A stretch of 64,000 bases of DNA from Serratia marcescens subsp. marcescens ATCC 13880 (GCF_017299535.1 NZ_CP071238.1:2356001-2420000), one strand, 5' to 3'; shown: positions 1 to 9,171, counted from the stretch's first letter. Notes: generated by a model from the letters alone, not told the origin. Numbers and translations: made by a program.

Positions 1-591
1 GCCGGCTTTCAGGCTTTTCTCCAGCTGCGCCAGAATGTCGTCCCGCTTGACGTTTTTGATGATGTGCTTGTTGGCCCAGCCGAAACGCACGGAGTCGGGA
101 TTGGTCAGGGCGGTGAGGGTGCGGTAGGCGCTGAGGGTAATCAGTCCGTGCAGATGGGTGTGCACGAACTCGAAACGCTGCTCCGGCGCCAGACCGGAAT
201 CGACGGTGATAATCTGCTCCAGTTCGCTCTTCAGGCGGTTGATCAGCGCTAACTGCGTCTGCAACGTCTGATATTCCGGTTGCTCCACCGCCAGACAGAT
301 GACGCCGGGCAGGCGCACGGCGGCCTTGCTGCTGACATTCTCCCGGTTATGGTGGATGAACAACCGTTGATAGTGTTCCAGCGCCAGATCGCGCGCCGCT
401 TGCCCCACATGCTGCTCGACCGCGATATGCGAAATCGCCTGATGTTCCTGGCCTTTTTCAACCTCCGGCAGGCTGAACACCCGCGCCGCCAGCAACCGCA
501 GCGGGGCGATCTGCTGCTGCAACGCGCCGAGCGCCTGCTCCAGCTCGTTAAAGCAGGCGTTCATTCGGCCAATCACATCGTATCTGCTCAT
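1..591 (-). CDS. tus: Replication terminus site-binding protein Tus (partial)
   Basis: Tus binds Ter sites and arrests replication forks in one direction. The 197 codons visible are the N-terminal part; the C-terminus lies beyond the left edge. The start (MSRYDVIGRMN) and blocks such as ARVFSLPEVEK, SSKAAVRLPGV, LITLSAYRTLT and RFGWANKHIIKN match E. coli Tus closely. The ATG at 591 follows a GGGAGTGAG ribosome-binding site, and a perfect Ter core lies 15 bases upstream of the start. That is the arrangement by which Tus represses its own transcription in E. coli. The gene marks the window as terminus-proximal. The product is nearly certain; only its length is unknown. Confidence 0.95.
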   Translation of the reverse strand, partial: MSRYDVIGRMNACFNELEQALGALQQQIAPLRLLAARVFSLPEVEKGQEHQAISHIAVEQHVGQAARDLALEHYQRLFIHHNRENVSSKAAVRLPGVICLAVEQPEYQTLQTQLALINRLKSELEQIITVDSGLAPEQRFEFVHTHLHGLITLSAYRTLTALTNPDSVRFGWANKHIIKNVKRDDILAQLEKSLKAG

Positions 592-605
592 CGCTCACTC
601 CCATA

Positions 606-621
606 TTAGTTACAACATACT
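606..621 (-). other. Ter replication-fork arrest site
   Basis: The minus strand reads AGTATGTTGTAACTAA, an exact match to the E. coli Ter core (TerB type). It sits between the tus promoter region and the tus ribosome-binding site, so Tus bound here would also block tus transcription. From the known geometry, the non-permissive face carries the G/C pair at Ter position 6. That face points to higher coordinates here, so forks moving from high to low coordinates should be stopped and forks moving the other way should pass. The polarity is inferred; the sequence match is seen directly. Confidence 0.93.
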
Positions 622-677
622 ATAGAAGAGTGGCCGACTGGGGGCAACATCGGCAATGGGGCAATACTCGGCTAAAC

Positions 678-714
678 TGCCCGCCCAGCTTGCCAGGGGA
701 AATAGGGCGGGCAG
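678..714. repeat. GC-rich inverted repeat between tus and the GH3 gene
   Basis: CTGCCCGCCC at 678-687 pairs perfectly with GGGCGGGCAG at 705-714 across a 17-base loop. Neither side has a T-run, so it is not a clear intrinsic terminator. The rest of the 592-868 gap holds the Ter site and presumably the divergent promoters for tus and the GH3 gene. I see no other gene in it. Confidence 0.5.
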
Positions 715-868
715 CAGGGGGAATTCTCTCGCTCGTTTATTTTTTGTTTAGTCCATTTCTTGTTTGCCGTTGTCCAATCGCTGGAACAAACAGAATGGCA
801 GGACGCTATGAGCCCCTCGGGTTATCTTTTCTTCTGTCATTAACGGGTGCTTTAAACGGAGGTTTACG

Positions 869-2665
869 GTGGATATTAAACAGAAAGTCAAAAACATGAC
901 GCTGGAAGAGAAGATCGGGCAAAAAATCATGCTGGATTTTCGCTACTGGGATCAGAACGGTAGCAGCAATCAGGATATGACCGTTCCCGATGCAGCCATT
1001 GGCAAGCTGATCACCGATAACCACATAGGTGGGGTGATCCTGTTTGCCAATAATCTGAAAGACAAGCAGCAGATCAAAACGCTGACGGCCTGGTATGCCG
1101 CGATGAAAACGCACGCCGGCGTTCGTTTGTTTATTGGCACGGATAACGAAGGCGGTAACGTTTTCCGGCTGCCGCGCGGCGACTACGCCTCATTCCCCGG
1201 CAATATGGCGCTGGCGGCGGCGATTGAGGGCGGCGCGGATAAACAGCTCGCCGTTGAACAGGGCAAACTGATGGCCCAGGATATGCGCGCGTTGCATATC
1301 AATACCAACTTTGCCCCGGTCGTGGACGTCAACACCAACCCGTTCAACCCGGTGATTAACGTTCGCGCCTTCAGCGATGATAAGAACACCGTTGCCCGCC
1401 TGGCCGAGAAAATGGTGGCGGGAATGAAGCAGCAAGGGCTGATCACCGCGTACAAACACTTCCCCGGCCATGGCAGCACCTCCACCGACTCGCATACCGG
1501 TTTGCCGCGCGTCGATCGTACGCGGGAAGAGGCCTTTGCCATCGATATCGCGCCTTACAAACAGGCCATTGACCGCTGCGTGGCGCCGGACATGGTGATG
1601 ACTGCGCATATTCAGTACCCCGCACTGGATAACAGCCAGATCGACACCCGCAACGGTGATAAAATCACGGTGCCGGCCACCATGTCGCGCGAAATCCAGA
1701 CCCAGATCCTGCGCAATGAGCTGGGTTATGCCGGCGTAACGATTTCAGACGCGCTGGATATGGGCGCGATTGCCGAGCATTTCAGCCAGCAAGCGGCGGC
1801 TGAAAACGTCTTTAGCGCCGGGGTGGATATTGCTCTGATGCCTGTCAGCATCGCCTCGCCGGCGCAGGCGAGCCTGCTGCCCGAGCTTATCCGCTACATT
1901 GCGGAGCGGGTGAAAACCGGGCATCTCAGCGAGGCTGATATCGATGCCTCGGTCGAGCGCATTTTGCGCCTGAAATTACGCCATGGCCTGATGGGCCATA
2001 GCGATAAACCTTGTTCCAACGACGTTGCGTCGTCAGCGCACAAGCTGGAAAAGCGCATCGCCGATCGTTCCATTACCGTGGTTATCAACCGTCAATGTCT
2101 GCTGCCGCTAAAGGACAAGGCGCTGCGCTACTTTATTCTGACGCCGTGGGGCGAGCAGGCCAACGGCATTGCGAACGTGATGGCGCAGGAGGGCTATCAG
2201 AACGTCGTGGCCGCGAAGGAAACGGAACTGAGCGACGCCCAGGTCAGGGAACATATTGCCGGCTGCGACGTGTTCTTGCTCGGAACCCTCTCAACCCGCT
2301 TTACGCCTGCCGAGCAGGATGGGGTCGTGACCTCCGCAACCGGGGCGGCTAATGATACCAGTCCTTATCCAGGCTGGCTGAAATACGCCGCCGAGCAGGG
2401 AAAAAAGCGCGTTCATCTCTCACTGCGCGCACCTTACGATATCGTGAACTATGCCGCAGAGGTGGAGGCAGCTGTCGCTACCTATTCCTATTACGGCTAT
2501 GACGGCGGCGTATGGCGCGGTCACTCGATGGTATCGCTGGCGCAGGTGCTGACGGGTAAAATCACACCGCACGGAAAACTGCCGGTCAACACCTGGCACG
2601 ACTACGATGAGCAAACCAATACCGGCAAGGTGGCGTTCCCTCGCGGGACGGGGCTGAGCTGGTAA
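869..2665 (+). CDS. Glycoside hydrolase family 3 beta-N-acetylhexosaminidase-like protein
   Basis: The 598-residue protein has the GH3 catalytic barrel in the N-terminal ~370 residues. The segment KHFPGHGSTSTDSHTG near residue 195 is the signature of NagZ-type N-acetylglucosaminidases, whose His/Asp loop supplies the acid-base. VTISDALDMGAI near residue 290 carries the predicted Asp nucleophile. A second, sandwich-like domain fills the C-terminal ~220 residues. It is therefore longer than proteobacterial NagZ (about 340) and closer to Gram-positive two-domain NagZ/YbbD enzymes. No signal peptide is visible. The GTG start follows GGAGG at the right distance. The next gene encodes a DigH-like peptidoglycan glycosidase, which suggests wall-glycan turnover. 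The exact sugar substrate is not proven. Confidence 0.85.
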   Translation: MDIKQKVKNMTLEEKIGQKIMLDFRYWDQNGSSNQDMTVPDAAIGKLITDNHIGGVILFANNLKDKQQIKTLTAWYAAMKTHAGVRLFIGTDNEGGNVFRLPRGDYASFPGNMALAAAIEGGADKQLAVEQGKLMAQDMRALHINTNFAPVVDVNTNPFNPVINVRAFSDDKNTVARLAEKMVAGMKQQGLITAYKHFPGHGSTSTDSHTGLPRVDRTREEAFAIDIAPYKQAIDRCVAPDMVMTAHIQYPALDNSQIDTRNGDKITVPATMSREIQTQILRNELGYAGVTISDALDMGAIAEHFSQQAAAENVFSAGVDIALMPVSIASPAQASLLPELIRYIAERVKTGHLSEADIDASVERILRLKLRHGLMGHSDKPCSNDVASSAHKLEKRIADRSITVVINRQCLLPLKDKALRYFILTPWGEQANGIANVMAQEGYQNVVAAKETELSDAQVREHIAGCDVFLLGTLSTRFTPAEQDGVVTSATGAANDTSPYPGWLKYAAEQGKKRVHLSLRAPYDIVNYAAEVEAAVATYSYYGYDGGVWRGHSMVSLAQVLTGKITPHGKLPVNTWHDYDEQTNTGKVAFPRGTGLSW

Positions 2666-2676
2666 TGGGACAAGTA

Positions 2677-2704
2677 CCGGCGTCGTCAGAAAGGGCGACG
2701 CCGG
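2677..2704. repeat. Intercistronic hairpin
   Basis: CCGGCGTCG and CGACGCCGG form a perfect 9-bp stem with a 10-base loop between the GH3 gene and the lipoprotein gene. No T-run follows, so it more likely protects or attenuates an mRNA than terminates it. Confidence 0.5.
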
Positions 2705-2791
2705 CAGCTTGCTAGCGTTGAGAAAGCGGGCGGTTTCTTGCTCCGCACGCCGCGACATGGGATAACCGTCACTCACGGAAGGAGAATACTG

Positions 2792-4078
2792 ATGCCGACA
2801 GGCGCAACAAAATTAGGCGGATGGCTGTTGATGGCCGCCATGCTGGGCGTGGGCGGATGCGCCAAGCCCCCCGAACCGGAGAAGCCCTCGCGGCCGACAC
2901 CGCCGGTTACACCGATGCGGGGCATCTGGCTGTCCACGGTCATTGGATTGGACTGGCCGCCGGCGGCCTCGCTGAAAGCGGAATCCCCGCAAGAGCGGGT
3001 GCGCCTGCAGAAGCAGGGGCTGACGGACGCGTTGGACGACATGGTGAAAACCGGGATTAACACGGTGTATTTTCAGGTTAAACCGGACGGAACGGCCCTG
3101 TGGCGTTCTGACATCTTGCCCTGGTCGGAGGTATTGACCGGCACCGTGGGCCAGGATCCCGGTTATGATCCGCTGGCCTTTATGCTGACAGAAGCGCACC
3201 GGCGCGGCATCAAGGTCCACGCCTGGCTGAACCCTTATCGGGTTTCCATGAATACCCGACAGCAAACGATAGATGCACTTAATCATACGCTGCAGTCGCC
3301 GCCGGCCAGCGTCTATGCGCTGCATCCCGACTGGATACGCACCGCCAGCGATCGCTTCGTGCTCGATCCTGGTCTGCCCGACGTGCGCAACTGGATCACC
3401 GGCGTGGTGGCTGAAGTCGTCAAAAACTATGATGTCGACGGCATTCAGTTTGACGATTATTTCTATTACGAAACGCCGCAATCGCCGCTGGATGATGAAA
3501 GGACGTATCGCGAATACGGCCAAGGGTTTGCAGACAAAGCCGCCTGGCGAAGAGACAATACGCTGCAATTGATAAAACAGGTTTCCGCCACCGTCAAAGC
3601 GTTGAAGCCCGCGGTCGCGTTTGGCGTCAGCCCGGCGGGCGTATGGCGAAACCAAGCGGACGATCCTGCCGGCTCGGCGACGCGGGCCGGCGCGCCGTCG
3701 TACGATACGGCCTATGCCGATACGCGCCAGTGGGTCAAGCTGGGGCTGCTCGACTACATCGCACCGCAGCTGTATTGGCCTTTTGATCGTGAAATTGTCC
3801 GCTACGACGTGCTGGCCAACTGGTGGGCCGAGGTGGTGAAAGGCACGCCGGTTCGGCTTTATGCCGGGGTGGCGCTGTATAAAGTGGGCACGCCATCGGC
3901 CAGCGAGCCGGCCTGGACCGTCGACGGCGGCGTTCCCGAGCTGAAAAGGCAGTTGGATCTCAACGAGAGCCTGCCGGGGATGGGGGGAACCATCCTGTTC
4001 CGGCAACGTTATCTGACCGAGCCGCAAACGGATAAGGCCGTGAAGTACCTGCGCACCCGCTGGAAAACCGGTCAATAA
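2792..4078 (+). CDS. digH: DigH/YddW-like peptidoglycan glycosyl hydrolase lipoprotein
   Basis: The 428-residue protein begins with a lipoprotein signal (hydrophobic segment ending in GVGGC, Cys near residue 24), so it should be anchored to the outer membrane. The body is a GHL10 (DUF187) barrel: MRGIWLSTVIGLDWP, NTVYFQVKPDG, VHAWLNPYRV, DGIQFDDYFYYE and APQLYWPFDREI are family blocks. E. coli DigH (439 aa) cleaves glycan strands stripped of stem peptides. The ATG at 2792 has GGAAGGAG upstream and gives a proper signal peptide; starts further upstream would bury it. A terminator follows. The gene probably works with the preceding GH3 enzyme, which is inferred from proximity. Confidence 0.85.
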   Translation: MPTGATKLGGWLLMAAMLGVGGCAKPPEPEKPSRPTPPVTPMRGIWLSTVIGLDWPPAASLKAESPQERVRLQKQGLTDALDDMVKTGINTVYFQVKPDGTALWRSDILPWSEVLTGTVGQDPGYDPLAFMLTEAHRRGIKVHAWLNPYRVSMNTRQQTIDALNHTLQSPPASVYALHPDWIRTASDRFVLDPGLPDVRNWITGVVAEVVKNYDVDGIQFDDYFYYETPQSPLDDERTYREYGQGFADKAAWRRDNTLQLIKQVSATVKALKPAVAFGVSPAGVWRNQADDPAGSATRAGAPSYDTAYADTRQWVKLGLLDYIAPQLYWPFDREIVRYDVLANWWAEVVKGTPVRLYAGVALYKVGTPSASEPAWTVDGGVPELKRQLDLNESLPGMGGTILFRQRYLTEPQTDKAVKYLRTRWKTGQ

Positions 4079-4098
4079 TCACAGGCTCCGGCATGACG

Positions 4099-4130
4099 AG
4101 CCGCGGCAAGTCGCCGCGGCTTTTTCTTTT
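4099..4130 (+). terminator. Rho-independent terminator after digH
   Basis: The stem AGCCGCGG/CCGCGGCT has a 7-base loop and is followed by TTTTTCTTTT. It lies between the convergent digH and ynfM genes. Confidence 0.85.
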
Positions 4131-5428
4131 CAGAGACGGGCCGCTTCCGGCAGGCGTTTCAGGTAATGCACCACCAGCAGCGCCAGCAACAGCATCAGGC
4201 TGATGAACGCCGCCACGCCATTCCAGCCGAAGCTGTGCCAGAACACGCCGCCGAGGGTGCCGGCCACGCTGGAGCCGACGTAATAGCAGAACAGATACAG
4301 CGACGACGCCTGGCCTTTGGCGCGGCGCGCGCGGCGGCCAATCCAGCTGCTGGCCACCGAGTGGGCGGCGAAGAAACCGGCGGTGAACAGCATCATGCCG
4401 ATAAAGATCGCCGGCACCTGCGGCAGCGCGGTAATCAGGATCCCGATCAGCATAATCACGATCGACGCCAGCAGCACCGGGCCGCGTCCGAAGCGTGAGG
4501 TGAGCGCGCCGGCCTTGGGCGAGCTGTAGGAACCGGTGAGGTACACCACCGACAGCAGGCCGACCACCGCCTGGCTCAGGTGATAAGGATCCGCCAGCAG
4601 GCGATAACCGATGTAGTTGAACAGGGTGACGAAGCTGCCCATCAGCAGGAAACCCTCCGCGAACAGCAGCGGCAGCCCCTTATCGTGCCAATGCAGTTTG
4701 AAGTTGATCAGCAGGGTGCGCGGGCGCAGCGAGCTGGCGCGAAAATGCCGCGAGGCAGGCAGGATACGCCAGAACATGCAGGCGGCGGCGAGGGCGAACA
4801 GGCCGATGACGCCAAGCGATACGCGCCAGGAAAAGAAATCGGTCAACACCCCGGTCACCAGGCGGCCGCTCATGCCGCCGATCGAGTTGCCGCTGATATA
4901 CAGCCCCATCGAGAAGGCGACGAAGCTCGGATGGATCTCTTCGCTGAGATAGGTCATGCCGACCGCCGCCACGCCGCTCAGCGACAGGCCGATCAGCGCG
5001 CGCATCAGCAAAATGCCGTGCCAGCTGGTCATAAAGGCGCAAATCAGCGTGCAGACTGCCGCCAGCAACAGCGCCACCACCATCACCGACTTGCGGCCGA
5101 TGGCGTCGGACAGCGGCCCGGTGAACATCAGGCCGATCGCCAGCAGGCCGGTAGAGACCGAGAGCGACAGGCTGCTTTCGGCCGGCGAGACGCCGAAATC
5201 TTGCGACAGCACCGGCAGGATCGGCTGCACGCAGTAAAGCAACGCGAAGGTCGCCAGCCCGGCGGAAAACAGCGCCAGCGTTACGCGCATAAACTGCGGC
5301 GTGCCGCGTTCGATATAGGGGAGTTTGTTGTTGAGGGTGGAGCGTTTTACTTTTGGCGCAGCGGCCGCGTCATCGTTGGCGGCCAGCGTCGATGGCATCG
5401 CGGCCGCAGAACGCACAGGGGTTGTCAC
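4130..5428 (-). CDS. ynfM: MFS transporter YnfM
   Basis: This 432-residue inner-membrane protein has 12 predicted helices and belongs to the arabinose-efflux-like drug:H+ antiporter group. The motif GPLSDAIGRKSVM (MFS motif A) sits after helix 2. Sequence and size resemble E. coli YnfM (417 aa), with a slightly longer N-terminus. The start is a GTG at 5428 preceded by AAGGAAAC; the next internal ATG lacks a ribosome-binding site. It is divergent from a LysR gene, the same ynfL/ynfM pair as in E. coli, so YnfL probably controls it. The substrate is not known. Confidence 0.88.
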   Translation of the reverse strand: MTTPVRSAAAMPSTLAANDDAAAAPKVKRSTLNNKLPYIERGTPQFMRVTLALFSAGLATFALLYCVQPILPVLSQDFGVSPAESSLSLSVSTGLLAIGLMFTGPLSDAIGRKSVMVVALLLAAVCTLICAFMTSWHGILLMRALIGLSLSGVAAVGMTYLSEEIHPSFVAFSMGLYISGNSIGGMSGRLVTGVLTDFFSWRVSLGVIGLFALAAACMFWRILPASRHFRASSLRPRTLLINFKLHWHDKGLPLLFAEGFLLMGSFVTLFNYIGYRLLADPYHLSQAVVGLLSVVYLTGSYSSPKAGALTSRFGRGPVLLASIVIMLIGILITALPQVPAIFIGMMLFTAGFFAAHSVASSWIGRRARRAKGQASSLYLFCYYVGSSVAGTLGGVFWHSFGWNGVAAFISLMLLLALLVVHYLKRLPEAARL

Positions 5429-5545
5429 AGCGTTTCCTTACCGAACTTCGGGGAGATAAACAGATACTTTGCAGATAACAAAATGATAGGGAGCGGCGAT
5501 TTTTTTGTCTAATATATTAATAATTCAAATTAAGATGTTTTAAAT

Positions 5546-6436
5546 ATGAATATCGAACTGAGACACCTGCGTTATTTTATCGCCGTGGCGGAAGAGCTGC
5601 ATTTTGGCCGCGCCGCCGAGCGGTTGCGCATCTCCCAGCCGCCGCTCAGCCAGCAAATTCAGGCGCTGGAAGAGATGGTCGGCGCGCGCTTGCTGGCGCG
5701 CAACAACCGCAACGTCAGCTTGACGCAAGCCGGGGAGATGTTCCTCAAAGAAGCCTATCAGGTGCTCGATCAGGTCGGGCGCGCGGCGGAAAAGGCGGCG
5801 CGCCTGGATCGCGGCGAACTGGGGGAAATGACCATCGGCTTTACTTCTTCCGCACCCTTTATCGGCGTGGTGGCGCGCAGCCTGCGCGCCTTTCGCCAGC
5901 AGTCCCCGCAGGTGCACATCAAGATGCGCGAAATCAACACCAAACAGCAGATCGAACCGCTGCTGAATGGTGAGCTGGATCTGGGGGTGATGCGCAATAC
6001 GCGGCTGCCGGAGGCGCTGCGCTATCAGCTGCTGCTGCGTGAGCCGCTGGTGGCGGTGGTGCCGGAAGGGCATCCGCTGGCGGAAACGCCCGGCGGCGCG
6101 CTGCGGTTTCAACACTTGGCGCGGGAGCCGTTCGTGTTCTTCTCGCGCGAAGTGGGCACCGCGCTGTACGACGAAATTCTGCTGCTGCTCGGCAAAGCCG
6201 GCATTACCCCGTATATCACCCAGGAAGTGGGGGAAGCGATGACCATCATCGGGCTGGTCTCCGCCGGATTGGGCGTCTCGATTCTGCCGGCGTCTTTCGC
6301 CCGGGTGAGGGTGGACGGCGTGCGCTATTTGCCGCTGGCGGAGCCGGACGCCACCACCGAAGTGTGGCTGGTGCATCACCGCCGCCGGCCGCTGACCGCT
6401 GCCGCGCAGGCGCTGATGGCGTTGATGCTGAAATGA
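5546..6436 (+). CDS. ynfL: LysR-family regulator YnfL
   Basis: This is a 296-residue LysR regulator. An N-terminal winged helix-turn-helix (ELRHLRYFIAVAEELHFGRAAERL) is followed by a two-lobed effector domain. The N-terminal block and the divergent pairing with ynfM identify YnfL. The AT-rich 117-base intergenic region is the expected binding region for control of ynfM and itself. The ligand is unknown. A 159-base gap to mlc holds the mlc promoter. Confidence 0.87.
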   Translation: MNIELRHLRYFIAVAEELHFGRAAERLRISQPPLSQQIQALEEMVGARLLARNNRNVSLTQAGEMFLKEAYQVLDQVGRAAEKAARLDRGELGEMTIGFTSSAPFIGVVARSLRAFRQQSPQVHIKMREINTKQQIEPLLNGELDLGVMRNTRLPEALRYQLLLREPLVAVVPEGHPLAETPGGALRFQHLAREPFVFFSREVGTALYDEILLLLGKAGITPYITQEVGEAMTIIGLVSAGLGVSILPASFARVRVDGVRYLPLAEPDATTEVWLVHHRRRPLTAAAQALMALMLK

Positions 6437-6487
6437 CGTTGAACTTGGGCAAATAAAAATCAATTCACGCTGAAATTGCGAGGAATT

Positions 6488-6503
6488 TGTGCAGCAAATC
6501 ACA
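6488..6503. promoter_or_regulatory. CRP-cAMP binding site upstream of mlc
   Basis: TGTGC-N6-TCACA, a 9 of 10 match to the CRP half-sites, lies about 100 bases before the mlc start. In E. coli mlc is controlled by CRP and by Mlc itself. An AT-rich element near 6559-6582 (TTATTT...GCGCGAAAAATT) resembles Mlc operators and could be the autoregulatory site; that part is weak. Confidence 0.6.
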
Positions 6504-6595
6504 TAACTAATCAAATAGTTGACGCTGTATGACAAAAGCCCCACCATAACCCCTAGTCTTTATTTAGAAGCGCGAAAAATTGTAGGAGCAGGTTT

Positions 6596-7813
6596 GTGAT
6601 TGCGGTTGGGCAGCCTGGGCATATCGATCAAATCAAGCAGACCAATGCGGGGGCGGTTTATCGGCTAATCGATCAGCTGGGCCCGATTTCGCGTATCGAA
6701 CTGTCAAAACGCGCGCAGCTGGCGCCCGCCAGCATCACCAAGATCGTGCGCGAACTGCTGGAAGCCCATCTGGTCAAGGAAACCGAGTACCAGGAAATCG
6801 GCAGCCGGGGCCGCCCGGCGGTGGGGCTGGTGCTGGACACCGAGGCCTGGCATTACCTGTCCGCCCGTATCAGCCGCGGCAGCATCACGCTGGCGCTGCG
6901 CGATCTCAGCAGTAAACTGGTGGTGGAGGAGCAGCTGCCGCTGGCGGCCGAACACCCCGAACCGCTGCTGAAACGCATCCTGACCGAAGTCGACCAATTC
7001 TTTATCCGCCACCAAAGCAAGCTGGAGCGGCTGACGGCGATCGCCATTACGCTGCCGGGCATGATCGACGTGCAGTCCGGCGTGGTGCACCGCATGCCGT
7101 TTTACGACGTGCTGGAGATGCCGCTCGGCCCGGCGCTGGAAACCCGCACCGGTCTGCCGGTTTACCTGCAGCACGACATCAGCGCCTGGACCATGGCCGA
7201 GGCGCTATATGGCGCCTCGCGCGGCAGCCAGAACGTGATTCAGGTGGTGATCGACCACAACGTCGGCGCCGGCGTGATCACCGGCGGCCACGTGCTGCAC
7301 GCCGGCAGCCACAGCGTGGTGGAGATCGGCCACACCCAGGTCGATCCCTACGGCAAACGCTGCTACTGCGGCAACCACGGCTGTCTCGAAACCGTGGCCA
7401 GCATCGAGAACATGCTGGAGATCGCCCAGCAGCGGCTGAGCGGCTCGATGAGCTCCAGCCTGCACGGCGCGCCGCTGACCGTCGAATCGCTGTGCGACGC
7501 CGCGCTGGCGGGCGATCAGCTGGCGCGGGACATCATTCTCGGCGTCGGTCACAGCGTGGGGCGCATTCTGGCTATCATGGTCAACCTGTTCAATCCGGAG
7601 AAGATCCTGGTGGGCTCGCCGCTCAACCGCGCGGCGGAGATATTGCACCCGGCCATCGTCTCCTGCATTCGCCAGCAGGCGCTGCCGGCCTACAGCGAGC
7701 AGGTCAAGGTCGAATCCACGCAGTTCTTCAATCAGGGCACCATGCCCGGCGCGGCGCTGGTGAAAGAGGCGCTGTACAATGGTTCATTGCTGGTGCAACT
7801 GCTGCAAGGCTAA
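6596..7813 (+). CDS. mlc: Mlc, ROK-family transcriptional repressor of PTS sugar genes
   Basis: Mlc represses ptsG, manXYZ, malT and related genes and is sequestered by EIIBC-Glc. The 405-residue protein is nearly collinear with E. coli Mlc (406): GHIDQIKQTNAGAVYRLIDQ at the start, the helix-turn-helix APASITKIVREL, the ROK block EIGHTQVDPYG and the zinc site CYCGNHGCLE. It ends GSLLVQLLQG, also as in E. coli. The start is a GTG at 6596 behind TAGGAG. The gene is followed by ynfK, as in E. coli. Confidence 0.95.
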   Translation: MIAVGQPGHIDQIKQTNAGAVYRLIDQLGPISRIELSKRAQLAPASITKIVRELLEAHLVKETEYQEIGSRGRPAVGLVLDTEAWHYLSARISRGSITLALRDLSSKLVVEEQLPLAAEHPEPLLKRILTEVDQFFIRHQSKLERLTAIAITLPGMIDVQSGVVHRMPFYDVLEMPLGPALETRTGLPVYLQHDISAWTMAEALYGASRGSQNVIQVVIDHNVGAGVITGGHVLHAGSHSVVEIGHTQVDPYGKRCYCGNHGCLETVASIENMLEIAQQRLSGSMSSSLHGAPLTVESLCDAALAGDQLARDIILGVGHSVGRILAIMVNLFNPEKILVGSPLNRAAEILHPAIVSCIRQQALPAYSEQVKVESTQFFNQGTMPGAALVKEALYNGSLLVQLLQG

Positions 7814-7957
7814 CATCAGAACTTCTTATTAATCCTGCAAAAGATTGAGCTACCTCAAGCCCCTACGCGGCAGCATCCCCTAGAATTTTTCCGAAAGACT
7901 TCTTCGCCGCCGGTGCGGCGATACATTGTTAACGGGGCATTCTGGGGCATTTTATTC

Positions 7958-8623
7958 ATGTTGAAGCGTTTATTTGTGACAGGCACGGATACCGACGTCG
8001 GTAAAACCGTGGTTTCCCGCGGGTTGATGCAGGCGCTGGCCGCCGAAGGCCGTTCGGTGGCCGGTTACAAGCCGATCGCCGCGCGCTGCCAGGAAACCAG
8101 CGAGGGCATCCGCAATAAAGACGCTTTGGTATTGCAGGCATCTTCAACCCTGCCGCTGTCCTACGAGGAGATCAATCCCATCACCTGCCTGGATGAGGTG
8201 TTTCACGCGCATGCGACCGAGGACATCAACTATGGCGTGATGAGCAGCGGTCTGCGGGATCTGTCAGCCAAAGCCGATACGGTGGTGGTGGAAGGCAGCG
8301 GCGGTTGGCGGGTGCTGATGAACGATCTGCGGCCTTACGCCGAGTGGGTGGTGCAGGAACAGCTGCCGGTGGTGCTGGTGGTGGGCATCAAGCTGGGCTG
8401 CGTCAGCCACGCGTTGCTGACCGCACAGTCGATTATCAATGACGGCCTGCCGTTGTTGGGCTGGGTCGCCAACCGCATCAATCCGGGGTTGGCGCACTAT
8501 GCCGAAACCATCGCGGCGCTGCAGCAGCGCATTTCCGCGCCGCTGCTGGGTGAAATTCCGTACCTGCCGCGCGCGGAGCAGCGCGAACTGGCGCACTACC
8601 TCGACATTTCCACGCTGCTGTAA
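7958..8623 (+). CDS. ynfK: Dethiobiotin synthetase paralogue YnfK (BioD2)
   Basis: The protein has 221 residues, with the BioD P-loop FVTGTDTDVGKTVVS at the N-terminus and the family blocks VVVEGSGGW and GWVANRINPGL. BioD carboxylates diaminopelargonate to dethiobiotin with ATP; YnfK is the second copy found next to mlc in enterics. The ATG at 7958 matches the E. coli start (MLKRxFxTGTDT). An upstream in-frame start would add about 15 residues of unsupported sequence. Its physiological role beside the biotin-operon BioD is unclear. Confidence 0.9.
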   Translation: MLKRLFVTGTDTDVGKTVVSRGLMQALAAEGRSVAGYKPIAARCQETSEGIRNKDALVLQASSTLPLSYEEINPITCLDEVFHAHATEDINYGVMSSGLRDLSAKADTVVVEGSGGWRVLMNDLRPYAEWVVQEQLPVVLVVGIKLGCVSHALLTAQSIINDGLPLLGWVANRINPGLAHYAETIAALQQRISAPLLGEIPYLPRAEQRELAHYLDISTLL

Positions 8624-8629
8624 GCTCGC

Positions 8630-9124
8630 TCAGGCGCAAAGCGCCGCCAACAACCGGGCGGCGATCAGCAGGCCCAGCCCATACACCGTGTGGGTGAGCA
8701 GGCTGAGCAACCGCGCTCTTCTCGGGTTGGCGGTTTTGGCCGCCGCCACGCCAAAGCCCAGCGCAGGCTGCATCACCAGAAACGGCGCCGCCAGACTCAG
8801 CCAGCCGCTCAACATCGCGACGATCGGCGTCGGCGCTGCGTACCACTCGATGCCCGCCAAGCCGAGCGGGATAAAGGCGAACGCGATGCCGATGGCATAG
8901 TGCAATATCCAGCCGATTTTTCTCTCGCCCTGGCGCGGCGGCGCCGTGACGATGGTGGCGTGAAACCAGCGGCCGTCGAACATGCCGAGAAACCAGCGGC
9001 CCACCAGCGCGTAATCGAGGGAAGGGATGCCGAAGCGTCGCTTCAGCAGCAACGCCCACAAATCCATGCAGAGGGTGGCGCCGGCGCCGATGAACAGAAT
9101 GCGCGCTAACATATCGAGGGTCAT
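8630..9124 (-). CDS. DUF2938 family membrane protein
   Basis: This 164-residue protein has about four hydrophobic segments (residues 5-25, 70-90, 100-125, 140-160) and the DUF2938 hallmarks ATLCMDLWALLLKR and GRWFLGMFDGRW. Function is unknown. It is transcribed divergently from a MerR regulator with a MerR-type operator between them, so it is probably that regulator's target. It converges with ynfK with only a 6-base gap. Confidence 0.8.
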   Translation of the reverse strand: MTLDMLARILFIGAGATLCMDLWALLLKRRFGIPSLDYALVGRWFLGMFDGRWFHATIVTAPPRQGERKIGWILHYAIGIAFAFIPLGLAGIEWYAAPTPIVAMLSGWLSLAAPFLVMQPALGFGVAAAKTANPRRARLLSLLTHTVYGLGLLIAARLLAALCA

Positions 9125-9171
9125 GCGGGTGTCCTTAACTCAGTAACGTGATAATGTGCGCACAGTGTGCA

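Noticed and set aside
630..930. Two short overlapping frames between tus and the GH3 gene
   Set aside because: No start signals; they overlap the GH3 start and the inverted repeat.
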